A DNA stretch of 64,000 nucleotides from Mesorhizobium sp. ES1-4 (GCF_020164745.1 NZ_JAIUGV010000009.1:124001-188000); one strand, 5' to 3'. Numbered from the stretch's first letter, positions 17,400-26,622 are shown. The notes: generated by a model not told the origin, from the letters alone. Made by a program: numbers and translations.

Positions 17400-18120
17400 T
17401 GCCGGCCGTGTGGCGCATGCCTGAGCGCAGTCGGCTGACGCCGTGGCGCAGATTGACGCGGTAATTGCCTTTCGTTCCCCGCACCGGCCGGTTGTGGACG
17501 GCAAAGGCCACCGCATCGCCCTGGCGCAAGGGCACCACCTCGACCCGGCTCTGCATGCGCGGCCGCTGTTCGGTCAGCGCGAATTCGCCGCCGGTGAAAT
17601 CCTTGCCCGGCTCGGACAGCAGGATCGCCACCTGCAGGGGAAAGGCGAGGTCGCCATAGAGGTCCTGGTGCAGGCAGTTGAAGTCGCCCGGCACATATTG
17701 CAGCAGAAGCGGCGTCGGCCTGACCTGGCCGGCGGCATGGCATTGGTCGAGAAACGCGGCATGCGTGGCGGGGTAGCGCATGGCGACCCCCATGCGCTCG
17801 TTCCACCGGTTGGCGACATCGGCCAGCCTGGGATAGAGCGCGCCGCGCAGGCCGCCCAGCAGGTCCGGCAAGGGATAGCGGAAATAGCGGTATTCGCCCT
17901 TGCCGAAACCGTGCCTGGCCATGTGGATGTGGCTGCGGAAATGCTGCTCCTGGGGGTAGAGGCCGGCGAGCTGCCGGCACTCTTGCGGCGACAGCAGCTT
18001 TTCCATCACCGCGCAGCCGAAGCCGTCGAGCTCGGCGGTGAGCGCCGGCCAGTCGTAGGCGCCGATGCGTGTCTCGGCGGCTTCGACCAGCGATGGGGCA
18101 ACCCTGGCGTCGGCGTTCAT
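17377..18120 (-). CDS. 2-oxoglutarate/Fe(II)-dependent oxygenase
   Basis: 247 aa. The cupin-type iron site is visible: HQD in NCLHQDLYGD, and a distal His in VNLRHGVSRL followed by Arg residues suited to bind 2-oxoglutarate. The start MNADARVAPS overlaps the Ogt stop by four bases, so it is coexpressed with an alkyl-DNA repair protein. That context suggests a role in alkylation or oxidative damage repair. It lacks obvious AlkB nucleotide-lid motifs, so a protein substrate is equally possible. Confidence 0.85.
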   Translation of the reverse strand: MNADARVAPSLVEAAETRIGAYDWPALTAELDGFGCAVMEKLLSPQECRQLAGLYPQEQHFRSHIHMARHGFGKGEYRYFRYPLPDLLGGLRGALYPRLADVANRWNERMGVAMRYPATHAAFLDQCHAAGQVRPTPLLLQYVPGDFNCLHQDLYGDLAFPLQVAILLSEPGKDFTGGEFALTEQRPRMQSRVEVVPLRQGDAVAFAVHNRPVRGTKGNYRVNLRHGVSRLRSGMRHTAGIIFHDAK

Positions 18121-18680
18121 ATCGCGGCCACCCGGTCCAGCAAGGCGCGCTTGCATTCGACTCCCCAGCGGTAGCCGGACAGTGTGCCGTCGGCGCGCAG
18201 CACGCGATGGCAGGGAATGCCGAGCGCGATGGCATTGGCGGCACAGGCCCTCGCCACGGCGCGGGCGCCGTCCGGCATGCCGAGGCGCCGGGCAAGGGCG
18301 GTGTAGGTGACGGTGGCGCCGCACGGGATGGTGCGCAGCATCTGCCACACGCGCTGTTGGAAAGGTGTGCCATGGCGCATGTCGAGCGGCAGGTCGAGGC
18401 CGGCAGCGGGCTTCTCGATGAAGGACGCTATCGCGGCGAGATCGCCGCGCAAGCCGGCCTCGTCCTCGAGCAGCACCCTGCCGGGAAAGCGGTTCGCGAG
18501 GTCCCGTTCCAGAGCCTTGGCGTCGGCGCCGATCAGGATGGCGCGGACGCCGATGGGGCCGCGCGCGACGAGAATGTGTCCAAGGGCGGATTCGCCAAGG
18601 GCATAGGTGATGGTGTCGAGGGCGGCAGCGCTGGAGGTCGCCGCCGGCATATGGGCTTGCATGTGGTTCATTGCCTTCAC
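18117..18680 (-). CDS. ogt: Methylated-DNA--protein-cysteine methyltransferase (Ogt-type)
   Basis: 187 aa. It removes alkyl groups from O6-alkylguanine to its own cysteine. The active site GIPCHRV and the following GTLSGYRWG are present, and the HTH part reads FQQRVWQMLRTIPCGATVTY. The N-terminal region (ALGESALGHILVARG) is the RNase H-like domain. It closely parallels the C-terminal half of Ada encoded 350 bases away, so the two may be paralogues. It is coupled to the 2OG oxygenase gene. Confidence 0.93.
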   Translation of the reverse strand: MKAMNHMQAHMPAATSSAAALDTITYALGESALGHILVARGPIGVRAILIGADAKALERDLANRFPGRVLLEDEAGLRGDLAAIASFIEKPAAGLDLPLDMRHGTPFQQRVWQMLRTIPCGATVTYTALARRLGMPDGARAVARACAANAIALGIPCHRVLRADGTLSGYRWGVECKRALLDRVAAI

Positions 18681-18794
18681 TCCTTCCGTATGCCTGAACC
18701 CTAGCCGCCTGCCGGCTGCTCCTCACTCCGGTGCTTGCTTTCAAATCGAACTCTGAGAATTTGGCTTGAAAGGAACCGTAGAGCGCTCAGCGTA

Positions 18795-19022
18795 TTAGGC
18801 GATCCGCGTGACGGACACCTCGCCCAGCACGAACACTTCGCCCGACATCAGCCGCATCTCGATCTCGCCGGTCGCGGTGCGGTTCCACTCGGCCTTGCCG
18901 TCCTCGACAAGCGCGCCAATGGCAGCCATCACCAGCGCCTTCGCCTTTTCTTGGCCGACGGCAGCGCGGTTGGCGGCCTGGCTGTTCGCACTGGTGGTGG
19001 AAGACCTGGCCATCACGCGCAT
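18795..19022 (-). CDS. Small conserved-looking hypothetical protein
   Basis: 75 aa. The start lies 15 bases after the Ada stop on the same strand, with AGGGA upstream, so it can be the second gene of an ada operon. The sequence is a Ser/Ala-rich N-terminus, a helix (AKALVMAAIGALVED) and then three beta-like segments (EWNRTATGEIEMRLMSGEVFVLGEV). No known motif recognised. Coding status rests on spacing and composition only. Confidence 0.5.
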   Translation of the reverse strand: MRVMARSSTTSANSQAANRAAVGQEKAKALVMAAIGALVEDGKAEWNRTATGEIEMRLMSGEVFVLGEVSVTRIA

Positions 19023-19036
19023 TGCCGGGTTCCCTG

Positions 19037-20158
19037 TCAGGCCCGCGAGGGCCGGCTGTCGGCTGCCTTCACCGGCCCGCCGGCCTCGCGGTCGAGCAGC
19101 ACGCGTTTGCGCTCCGCGCCCCAGGCATAGCCGGACAAAGCGCCATCCCTGCGGATCACGCGGTGGCAGGGAATCGCCACCGCAAGGGCGTTGGCGGCAC
19201 AGGCGGCGGCGACGGCGCGGGCCGCCATCGGCGCGCCGATACGCTGCGCGATCTCGGCGTAGGAGATGGTGCGACCGGGCGGTATGTTTCGCAATGCCTG
19301 CCAGACGCGCTGCTGGAAGGCGGTGCCGCGTACGTCGAGCGGCAGGTCGAGACCGAGCGCCGGCGCCTCGACGAAGCCGACGACGCGCGCGACGAGCGCC
19401 TCATAGTCGCCGTCGCCGCCGACCAGCCGCGCCTTGGGGAAACGGTCCTGCAGATCGCGCACCAGCGCGTCGGGATCCTGACCGAGCAGGATCGAGGCGA
19501 CGCCCCTCCGGCTCGAGGCGACCAGGATGGTGCCGAGCGAGGATTCGCCGACGGCGAAGCGGATCTCCTCGTTGGCGCCGCCGGCGCGGTAGCGCGTCGG
19601 CGTCATGCCGAGCATGCCAGTCGATTTTTCGTAGAAACGCCCGCTCGAATTGAAACCGGCATCGTAGATCGCCGACGTCACGCTGGCGCCGTCTTGCAGA
19701 CCCTGCCGGACCCGGGCGGCACGCCGGGCCGCTGCATAATCTTTCGGTGTCAGCCCGGTGACCGCCTTGAAAACGCGATGGAAATAGCCGGGGCTGCGGC
19801 CTGCTGCATCGGCCAGTTCGGCGAGCGACGGTTCGTCCTCGCTGTCCTCGATAAGGCGGCAGGCATAGGCGACCATCGCGGCGTTGCCTGCCTCGAGCGA
19901 AGGGCCGTCCGGATTGCAGCGCCGGCATGGGCGGAAGCCTGTCGCCCTGGCCTGGTCCAGCGTGTCGTGCAACTGCACGTTCTTCGGGTTGGCGCGCCGC
20001 GATGGACAGGATGGCCGGCAATAGACGCCGGTCGTCGCCACCGAATACCAGAATGCGCCATCGGCCGACTTGTCGCGCGCCACGATGCGCGCCCAGCGCG
20101 GATCATCGGCCACCGTCAGCGGCGCGGGTTGCGGATGTTTGGCCAAGGTGATGAACAT
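19037..20158 (-). CDS. ada: Bifunctional Ada: methyl phosphotriester sensor, AraC regulator and O6-methylguanine methyltransferase
   Basis: 373 aa with the complete Ada layout. The N-terminal zinc domain has Cys47, Cys51, Cys78 and Cys81 (YCRPSC, CRRC), where one Cys takes methyl from phosphotriesters. The AraC HTH at about 90-185 has LAELADAAGRSPGYFHRVFK. The C-terminal methyltransferase domain has AIPCHRV. Methylated Ada activates repair genes, plausibly itself and the nearby ogt/oxygenase pair. The start at 20158 gives a normal-length protein; 39 extra in-frame codons upstream are basic and not family-like. Confidence 0.93.
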   Translation of the reverse strand: MFITLAKHPQPAPLTVADDPRWARIVARDKSADGAFWYSVATTGVYCRPSCPSRRANPKNVQLHDTLDQARATGFRPCRRCNPDGPSLEAGNAAMVAYACRLIEDSEDEPSLAELADAAGRSPGYFHRVFKAVTGLTPKDYAAARRAARVRQGLQDGASVTSAIYDAGFNSSGRFYEKSTGMLGMTPTRYRAGGANEEIRFAVGESSLGTILVASSRRGVASILLGQDPDALVRDLQDRFPKARLVGGDGDYEALVARVVGFVEAPALGLDLPLDVRGTAFQQRVWQALRNIPPGRTISYAEIAQRIGAPMAARAVAAACAANALAVAIPCHRVIRRDGALSGYAWGAERKRVLLDREAGGPVKAADSRPSRA

Positions 20159-20324
20159 AAGCGCATTGAAGCCGCCAAAAGCCGGCCTCGCCACCCGTTT
20201 CCTGCCAATGTCAGGAGGTGAGCTTGCCTTGAATGGGCGCTTTGGCCAATGGTCCGGTTTCAAACCGAGATACAATCAATCTCGCCCCAATTCGGGTAAA
20301 GAATGACAAGATTGATCCGATCCC

Positions 20325-20543
20325 GTGGAAGCCATTCATTCGCACATGCAATTGTTCAACCTGTCGCGAAAGGCTTTGGCCGAGGTGATCGGATCGTCGC
20401 CTCGGGCAACCGAGGTGCTGAACAGAAAGCGCGCCCTTACCCTCGACATGATCTTCAAACTGAACAAGGAATGGAACATTCCCGCCGAAATTCTCGTGCG
20501 ACCCTATCACCTCGCAAATGAAAGGGGCGGCAAGCGCGCCTAA
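20325..20543 (+). pseudogene. HigA-like antitoxin remnant (HTH part only)
   Basis: 72 codons from a GTG matching the C-terminal HTH of HigA-type antitoxins: RKALAEVIGSSPRATEVLNRKRALTLDMIFKL, then NIPAEILVRPY. Family members are usually about 130 aa. The expected preceding residues continue in another frame (KIDPI just upstream), so a frameshift and loss of the N-terminal half are likely. No HigB toxin gene adjoins it. It could still be expressed as a short DNA-binding fragment. Confidence 0.6.
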
Positions 20544-20576
20544 GCTTATCCATGCGCTTGCCGATAGCGCCGGCTC

Positions 20577-21269
20577 CTACGCCGCGCGTTTGGGTTCGAC
20601 CGCGAAAGGGCTGAGCCCGAGCCAGGCCTGCATCTTCCTGCCGATGGCCTGGTCCCCGGTCAGGGCGACTTTCGCGCCGGCCTTTTCGACCGTGAGCACT
20701 CTCATCCAGATCGCCGTCATCGTGTGCAGGTCGGTCGACACATAGAGGTCGACGTCGAAGCCCGGATCGTACCAGCACAGGTCGACTTCGCCGTGCTTTT
20801 CCACGATCAGCCACCAGGAGCGCTTGGAGGCGGGGAGTTCCTGATACAGGAATTGTATCACCGTGCGTCCCTCGGGCAGCGGCGAGGGATTCAGGTTGCG
20901 CCGCATGTCCCACATCAGCAGCGACGGATCGAGGTTCTTGAGGGACAGGCGGGACTCGACCCATTTCTGGCCCCAGAAGCCCATCGCCTCGACGACCGGG
21001 CGCAAGTCGCGGCCGGCCTCGGTCAGCCGGTAGTCGAAGATCCCTTTTTGTCCCTGGACCTCCTTGCGCTCGACGATCCCCGCCAGCTCAAGCTCCTTCA
21101 GCCGTTGCGACAGAAGGGTCGGCGACATTTTGGGCACGCCGCGGCGCAGGTCGTTGAAGCGGGTCGACCCCGCCACGAGCTCGCGCATCAGCACCATCGT
21201 CCAGCGGGTGCACAGCACCTCGGCGGCCATCGATAGCGGGCAGAACTGTTTATATCCGTGCTGGGTCAT
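20577..21269 (-). CDS. HxlR family regulator with C-terminal SCP2-like extension
   Basis: 230 aa. The N-terminal HxlR winged helix is CPLSMAAEVLCTRWTMVLMREL and MSPTLLSQRLKELELAGIV. About 110 extra residues follow, beginning near NPSPLPEGRTVIQFLY and containing WWLIVEKHGEVDLCWYDPG, which resemble a sterol-carrier-type ligand pocket. This two-domain form is common in actinobacterial and rhizobial HxlR proteins. It is divergent from the DUF1330 gene, which it may control. Confidence 0.88.
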   Translation of the reverse strand: MTQHGYKQFCPLSMAAEVLCTRWTMVLMRELVAGSTRFNDLRRGVPKMSPTLLSQRLKELELAGIVERKEVQGQKGIFDYRLTEAGRDLRPVVEAMGFWGQKWVESRLSLKNLDPSLLMWDMRRNLNPSPLPEGRTVIQFLYQELPASKRSWWLIVEKHGEVDLCWYDPGFDVDLYVSTDLHTMTAIWMRVLTVEKAGAKVALTGDQAIGRKMQAWLGLSPFAVEPKRAA

Positions 21270-21444
21270 GACTTGTGTCTCTCCCTCGAACCTGAGGCAA
21301 CATTAGTCCTTCATGATTGAAGCGGCGAGTACAGAAACCGTACCGGCCCAGTACAGATCACGGACTGGCTGGCGTGGACCCTGCCATGCGAACCCTTTGG
21401 CCGGTGCACGGGATCCCCCTGTGTGCCGCAACCAGGAGACCACA

Positions 21445-21771
21445 ATGACTGCTTACGTTATCGCGGACATCAAGATGAAGGATCCGAAATGGGTTCCGGC
21501 CTATGCCGCCTCGGTGCACGACCTCGTCCACAAGCATGGCGGCAAATATCTGTCGCGCAGCGGCAATGTGAAGACGCTCGAAGGCAAGCCGCTCGACACA
21601 ACGCTGATCGCCCTGATGGCTTTCCCGTCGGAAGCCGCGGCGCGCGCCTTCACCGACGATCCGGCCTATGCGCCTTTCGTTTCGGCCCGCCAGGGTGGCA
21701 GCGACAGCCGTTTCCAGCTGATCGACGACACCGATCTGGCCGGAACGATACCGTATCTGCCCAAGGGATGA
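21445..21771 (+). CDS. DUF1330 domain protein
   Basis: 108 aa, ferredoxin-like (dimeric alpha-beta barrel) fold family. It starts MTAYVIADIKMKDPKWV, with GGKYLSRSGNVKTLEG in the middle and IALMAFPSEAAARAF near the end, all typical of DUF1330. The start is set by AGGAGACCACA. It is divergent from the HxlR-SCP2 regulator. Function of the family is unproven; small-molecule or stress roles are suspected. Confidence 0.88.
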   Translation: MTAYVIADIKMKDPKWVPAYAASVHDLVHKHGGKYLSRSGNVKTLEGKPLDTTLIALMAFPSEAAARAFTDDPAYAPFVSARQGGSDSRFQLIDDTDLAGTIPYLPKG

Positions 21772-21892
21772 CCGGCATTCGCCGCGTCGTCTTCGGGATC
21801 TCCAAACAGCAACAGCCACGGCGCTTGCCGGTCGCGCCGCCGTATTGTCGGCGGCCAGCCAGCCGTGCTTTTTCAACAGGAATGGAATGGAA

Positions 21893-22423
21893 ATGAAATC
21901 GAACTTTCGCAACGGGCTTCTCATGGCGGGGGCCATGCTCGCCGTCTGCACGACCTTCGCACAGGCGCATCAGGAGGCGGCAGCGGGCGCGCCGGATGTC
22001 AGTCCGCTGGCCGAAAAGGTGCGGGCCGCCAACAGCCGGTTTCTCGACGTCAACGCCGCGACGGCGGAAGGCTATGCGCCCATTCCCTGTGCCAGCGGCA
22101 TCACCGGTGGCGCCATGGGCATCCACTATGTCAATGGCGAGTATCTGAAGGACGACAAGATCGACATCGCCCGTCCCGAAGCGGTGATGTACGAGCCGAT
22201 GGCCGACGGCACGCTGAAGCTGGTGGCGGTCGAATACATCACCTCGAAGGGGCCGGCCTCGCTTGAGGGACAGCTGTTCAACTTCAACAGTGCACCCAAC
22301 CGCTATGGCCTGGGCCAATTCTACGAACTGCATGTCTGGGCCTGGAAAGGCAACCCGACCGGCACGTTCGCCGACATGAACCCGAAAGTGTCGTGCGAGC
22401 ACGCGATGGCGCCAAGCCAGTAA
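21893..22423 (+). CDS. Exported protein of unknown function
   Basis: 176 aa. A Sec signal peptide (MKSNFRNGLLMAGAMLAVC, cleavage near AQA-HQ) leads to a compact periplasmic domain. It contains NAATAEGYAPIPCASGITGGAMGIHY, RPEAVMYEP and GQFYELHVWAWKGNPTG. The His-rich ends of these motifs may bind metal, but I cannot place it in a studied family. Two cysteines (PCASG and VSCEH) could form a disulphide. The start is one of two ATGs six bases apart. Confidence 0.8.
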   Translation: MKSNFRNGLLMAGAMLAVCTTFAQAHQEAAAGAPDVSPLAEKVRAANSRFLDVNAATAEGYAPIPCASGITGGAMGIHYVNGEYLKDDKIDIARPEAVMYEPMADGTLKLVAVEYITSKGPASLEGQLFNFNSAPNRYGLGQFYELHVWAWKGNPTGTFADMNPKVSCEHAMAPSQ

Positions 22424-22484
22424 CCGGGATGGCCAGGCGGCATTGGCGCCGCCTGGCCAAAGCCTCGATTTCGCGTGAAGTCTC

Positions 22485-22934
22485 TCAGGCGGCCTTGATC
22501 AGGCCGAGCTGGGTGAGGGCGGCGACGCCGTCGTCGAGGCCGATTTCCTCGACGATCCTGCCGTCGATCACCTTCAGCACCGTGGTGCCGGTGAAGCGCA
22601 TGGCGCGGCCGGTGGCGGCGGGCAGCGAACCGGCGAGGAAATCACCGAAGGCCGGGCCGGTATGCGTGCCGCCGCCTTCCCACTGGCCGACGACATAGTC
22701 GCCCTCGGCGATGAGATCGGCGGTGGCCCAGAAATTGAGATCCGGGAAAGCGGCTCGGAAATCGGTCATGAAGGCCTTGATGTCGTCGCGGCCGCGGCGC
22801 GGCTCGTGCAGCGAATACTTCAGCAGCATGTCGGGCGCGGCGACGGCGTCGACGACGGAGAGATCGCAGGTTTCACCCCAGAAGTCGGTGAACCATCTGA
22901 CGACGACGGCTTTGTTGTCTTCCTGCTTGGTCAT
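22485..22934 (-). CDS. SnoaL-like / ester cyclase family protein (NTF2 fold)
   Basis: 149 aa. It follows the SnoaL-like polyketide cyclase pattern: VVVRWFTDFWGE, RRGRDDIKAFMTDFRAAFPDL, then VGQWEGGGTHTGPAFGDF and GRAMRFTGTTVLKVIDGRIVEEIGLDDGVAALTQLG. GAGG lies before MTKQ, fixing the start at 22934. Most such stand-alone proteins in bacteria lack a known substrate. Confidence 0.88.
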   Translation of the reverse strand: MTKQEDNKAVVVRWFTDFWGETCDLSVVDAVAAPDMLLKYSLHEPRRGRDDIKAFMTDFRAAFPDLNFWATADLIAEGDYVVGQWEGGGTHTGPAFGDFLAGSLPAATGRAMRFTGTTVLKVIDGRIVEEIGLDDGVAALTQLGLIKAA

Positions 22935-23160
22935 AGGGAGGTCCTCTTTTTGTCTGGCTCGGATCACCTGTGTCGATGATCCGAGGCATCCCTAGGACGA
23001 CAGGACGCGCGCAAAACTCCGGTTCTTGCCCGCCAATCGAAAGACTGAAGTCACGATGGTCGCCGGGAGAGCAGGGATTCCGCCTCCTCTGCTGCCCGGT
23101 AACTGTTTCTTCTCTGGTTTTGCCGCAGATTGCCTACGGGTGGGGCAAGCGAAACGGACG

Positions 23161-25263
23161 ATGGCGCGCCAGGGCAAGAAAAATCGCGACGAAGCGTTCT
23201 GGGTCAAGGCCCTGGAGAGCGCCGGTCTTGGCGTCTGGGACTGGGACCTTCGCACCGGCACTTGCTTCTACTCGGCGACCTGGGAGCGAATGCTGGGCTA
23301 CGAGGAGAACGAGCTTGCCGCCACCAGCGACCTGTGGCTGCAACTCACCCATCCCGATGACCGCGAGCGTGCGCTGGCCAGCGGCGACCGCCACATTGCC
23401 GGGCTGGCCGACACCATCGAGACCGAACTCAGGCTCAAGCACAAGCAGGGCCATTGGATATGGGTGCTCGACCGCGGCGGCACCGTCGAGCGCGACGCCG
23501 GCGGCAAGCCGGTCAGGCTGATGGGCGTGCAGACCGACATCTCGAAGCAGAAGGCGGCCGAGGCCGCGCTCGAGCAGGTCAATATCCGATTCCGCCTGGC
23601 GCTCGCGGCCAGCGGCACCGGCATCTGGCACTATGACATGGCCACCAAAAAGAGCTATTGGGACGCCCGCACCAGGGACATGTTCGGCGTCGTCGCCGAC
23701 ACCGACGAGGTGGATGGCGACCTCTGGCACAGCTATCTGCATCCCGACGACAAGGAAGCGGCCGAACGGGCGCACCAGCCGCCACCCGGCTCGAACGGCG
23801 TTACCGCCTCGCAATATCGCATCATCAGGCGCGACGGCCAGATCCGCCATATCGAATCGCTGGTGCGCTTCATCGGCGCCGCCGGCGAGGCGGGCCAGAT
23901 TCTCGGCACAGTGCGCGACATCACCGAGGCCAAGCTACGCGAACAGGAGCTTGCCTTCGCCGCCCGCCATGACGCGCTGACCGGCCTGTGGAACCGCGCC
24001 GCCTTCGACAGGCTGCTCGCCGATCAGATCGCCACCGGGGTGCCGCTTGCGGTGTTCTATGTCGATCTCGATTACTTCAAGGCGCTCAATGATTTCGCCG
24101 GCCATGCCGCGGGCGATCTGGCGCTGAAGAGCGTCGCGGCTGGTATCGGCAGCTGCCTGCCGCCATCGGCGCATGCGGCGCGGCTCGGCGGCGACGAGTT
24201 CGCGCTGATGGTGCCCGATTGCGACGCCGCGCAAGCCGAGCGGCTGGCCGGCGCCATCCTGGCGGCCGTGCGCGACGCCGATCTCGGCCTTGCCGCGACG
24301 TCGCGCCGGCTGGCGGCCAGCATCGGCATCGCCATCGTTCGCGACCGTGTCACCACGGTTGCCGACGCGCTGGCCTGCGCGGACGACGCCTGCTACGCGG
24401 CCAAGGCCGCCGGGCGTGATCGCTTCGCGCTGTTTTCGACCGATGCCGTCTCGGGGTCGGGCGGCCTCAACGCCGCACGCCTCGCCGCCGACACGGTGGA
24501 CGCCATGGACGACGGCCGGCTGAAACTGTTCGGCCAAGAGATCCACCGGCTAGGCAGGCCCTGGGAAGAGAACCGCCATGTCGAGGTGCTGGCACGGCTT
24601 GCCGGAAAGAGCGGCCGGCTGATCCCGCCCGGCGAATTCATACCGGCGGCGGAGCGCTTCGGCGTTGCCGCGCGGCTCGACCGCTGGATCATCCGAACCG
24701 CGCTGTCACGGCACAGCGCGGCGATGAAGTCCGGCGCGATCACGCTTGGCTTCAACCTGTCGGCGCAGACGCTGAGCGATCCCGGGCTGTGGGATTTCGT
24801 CGACCGCATCATCGAGGAAACCGGGGCGCCGCATTCGGGCATCGGCTTCGAGATCACCGAAACCGCGGCGGTCACCAATTTCGATGCCGCCGAAACCTTC
24901 GTGCGCAAGGCGCGCGAGCGGCGCTGCAGGGTCAGCCTCGACGATTTCGGCGCCGGCATGAGTTCGTTCGAATATCTCAGGCGCTTTCCGGTCGACGCCA
25001 TCAAGATCGACGGCTCGTTCATCGAGCACGTGACGGAAAGCCGCTTCGACCGCGAGATCGTGCTGGCCATAGCCAGCATCGCCCGCAGCCTCGGCTGCGC
25101 CGTCGTGGCCGAGAAGATCGAGCGGCAGGAGACGGTGGCCATGCTGGGCGATATGGGCGTCGAGTTCGGCCAGGGCTTCCTGCTGCACCGGCCCGAACCG
25201 CTGGAGCGGATCGTGGCGCGCGCGACGGGGATGGCCGGCGCATCGGGTCGCAAGGCGTCCTGA
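23161..25263 (+). CDS. PAS-PAS-GGDEF-EAL soluble c-di-GMP protein with variant EAL residues
   Basis: 700 aa, no membrane helix. PAS/PAC 1 is at about 12-130 (AGLGVWDWDL, THPDDRERA) and PAS/PAC 2 at 143-258 (LHPDDKEA, YRIIRRDGQIRHI). GGDEF is intact at 343-347, and the EAL domain starts near 450. The EAL signature is EVL (475-477) and the later AEGVE is AEKIE, while LDDFGAGM and IKIDGSF are kept. The cyclase site looks complete; the phosphodiesterase is a recognised variant type that may still work. The start MARQGKK is chosen because upstream codons are not PAS-like. Confidence 0.9.
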   Translation: MARQGKKNRDEAFWVKALESAGLGVWDWDLRTGTCFYSATWERMLGYEENELAATSDLWLQLTHPDDRERALASGDRHIAGLADTIETELRLKHKQGHWIWVLDRGGTVERDAGGKPVRLMGVQTDISKQKAAEAALEQVNIRFRLALAASGTGIWHYDMATKKSYWDARTRDMFGVVADTDEVDGDLWHSYLHPDDKEAAERAHQPPPGSNGVTASQYRIIRRDGQIRHIESLVRFIGAAGEAGQILGTVRDITEAKLREQELAFAARHDALTGLWNRAAFDRLLADQIATGVPLAVFYVDLDYFKALNDFAGHAAGDLALKSVAAGIGSCLPPSAHAARLGGDEFALMVPDCDAAQAERLAGAILAAVRDADLGLAATSRRLAASIGIAIVRDRVTTVADALACADDACYAAKAAGRDRFALFSTDAVSGSGGLNAARLAADTVDAMDDGRLKLFGQEIHRLGRPWEENRHVEVLARLAGKSGRLIPPGEFIPAAERFGVAARLDRWIIRTALSRHSAAMKSGAITLGFNLSAQTLSDPGLWDFVDRIIEETGAPHSGIGFEITETAAVTNFDAAETFVRKARERRCRVSLDDFGAGMSSFEYLRRFPVDAIKIDGSFIEHVTESRFDREIVLAIASIARSLGCAVVAEKIERQETVAMLGDMGVEFGQGFLLHRPEPLERIVARATGMAGASGRKAS

Positions 25264-25313
25264 CGAAGAACTTGATGCGCGAACACTGAACCGTTCAACG
25301 CGGCGCGTTGCGT

Positions 25314-25520
25314 TCAGCCGTGCTGGCGTACCGCCCCTGGCGGAAATTCCAGCACACCGGGTTCCGGCTTCCTGTGCTGTGCTTCCGTCACCGCCTCGAT
25401 CAACAGATCGAGGGCCTCGCATGTCGAGCGGCTCGTCTCGTCATTGCCGTGCAGATAGTGGTAGGCGCGTTCGAGATGGAGACGGGCGGCTGAAAAATCG
25501 CTGGTCAATGGTCCCTCCAT
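25314..25520 (-). CDS. Small hypothetical protein
   Basis: 68 aa, mostly helical: FSAARLHLERAYHYLHG, then CEALDLLIEAVTEAQHR and a Pro/Gly tail. GGGCGGGA precedes the ATG. The biased, helix-periodic composition and a clear ribosome site favour a real gene. No motif recognised; it is convergent with the GGDEF-EAL gene. Confidence 0.6.
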   Translation of the reverse strand: MEGPLTSDFSAARLHLERAYHYLHGNDETSRSTCEALDLLIEAVTEAQHRKPEPGVLEFPPGAVRQHG

Positions 25521-25703
25521 GATCCCGCCCTAATGTACCTTGGCCGACCTGACGAAACGCGCGGTAAATATCCACAGACGTCTTTTAGTCAAATGCCGAA
25601 GAGGCGAGACTGGTGGCGCCGTCGTGTCAGGAGTAGCGGCGCCGCGGCCTTGCGCGGTGTGGCGGCGCGGCTAGAGTCCGCTATTTCGCCCGAGGTGAAA
25701 TCG

Positions 25704-26444
25704 ATGATCGTCCAAGCCTGCATCAACGGCGCGCGTCCGCGCGATTTCCATCCCAGGCTGCCGCTGACGGTGCAAGCGATGGCCCACGATGCCGCCGCCT
25801 GCGTCGCGGCGGGCGCCGCCGAACTGCACATCCATCCGCGCGGCGCCGGCGGGCGCGAAAGCCTGGCCGCCGTGGATATGACGGTCCTTGCCGTGCGCCA
25901 GGCCTGTCCGGGCACATTGATCGGCGTATCGACCGGCGCCTGGATCGAGAACGATGTGGCGCGGACGCGCGCCGCTATCGCCGCCTGGCGGGAACTGCCC
26001 GATTACGCCTCGGTCAATCTCTCGGAGGCCGACGCACCCCATGTGATGGAGCTGTTGCATAAGCAGGGCATCGGCATCGAGGCAGGGCTTGCCACGAGGG
26101 AAGACGCGGAGCGCTTCGTGGCGCTTGCCGATCACCGCCGCGTGCTGCGCATCCTGATCGAGATCGACATGCCGGACCTGGCCACGGCCCTCGACGAGGC
26201 GCACCATATCGCCGCCGTTCTCGAACGCGCCGGCGTGCGGCGGCAGATCCTGCTGCACGGCGTCGACGGCACGGTCTGGCCGTTCGTGGACCTTGCGCGG
26301 CAAAAGCGCTGGTCGACACGGGTCGGGCTGGAGGACGGCAAGACGCTCGCCGACGGAACGGTGGCCAGGGACAATGCGGAAATCGTGGCTGCGGCGGTAG
26401 CGGCCTTTCACGGCGGAGTCGAAGACCGTACCGGCACATCCTGA
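25704..26444 (+). CDS. BKACE family (3-keto-5-aminohexanoate cleavage-like) enzyme
   Basis: 246 aa TIM barrel of the DUF849/BKACE family, Zn-dependent enzymes that transfer acetyl units from beta-keto acids. The metal motif HIHPRG (consensus HxHxR) follows GAAELHIHP, and IGVSTGAWIEND and LLHGVDGTVWPF mark later strands. It is somewhat shorter than the usual 280-300 aa. GAGGTGA before the ATG fixes the start at 25704. Substrate unknown; no linked beta-keto acid pathway is visible. Confidence 0.88.
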   Translation: MIVQACINGARPRDFHPRLPLTVQAMAHDAAACVAAGAAELHIHPRGAGGRESLAAVDMTVLAVRQACPGTLIGVSTGAWIENDVARTRAAIAAWRELPDYASVNLSEADAPHVMELLHKQGIGIEAGLATREDAERFVALADHRRVLRILIEIDMPDLATALDEAHHIAAVLERAGVRRQILLHGVDGTVWPFVDLARQKRWSTRVGLEDGKTLADGTVARDNAEIVAAAVAAFHGGVEDRTGTS

Positions 26445-26622
26445 GACGCGGCTCGGGCTGTCGCGAAGCGGGCGGCGCACGCGGGGGCGCCGCCACGTCG
26501 CGGAGGCGACCAGCGCAGGCGCGGCACAAATTAATTGGATGTAACTTGAGGAACAATTCAAATCAGGGCACGTTCAAGGATGGATGCGGGAGGAACCTGT
26601 CCAACTGTCTCGGAGCTCTCGC

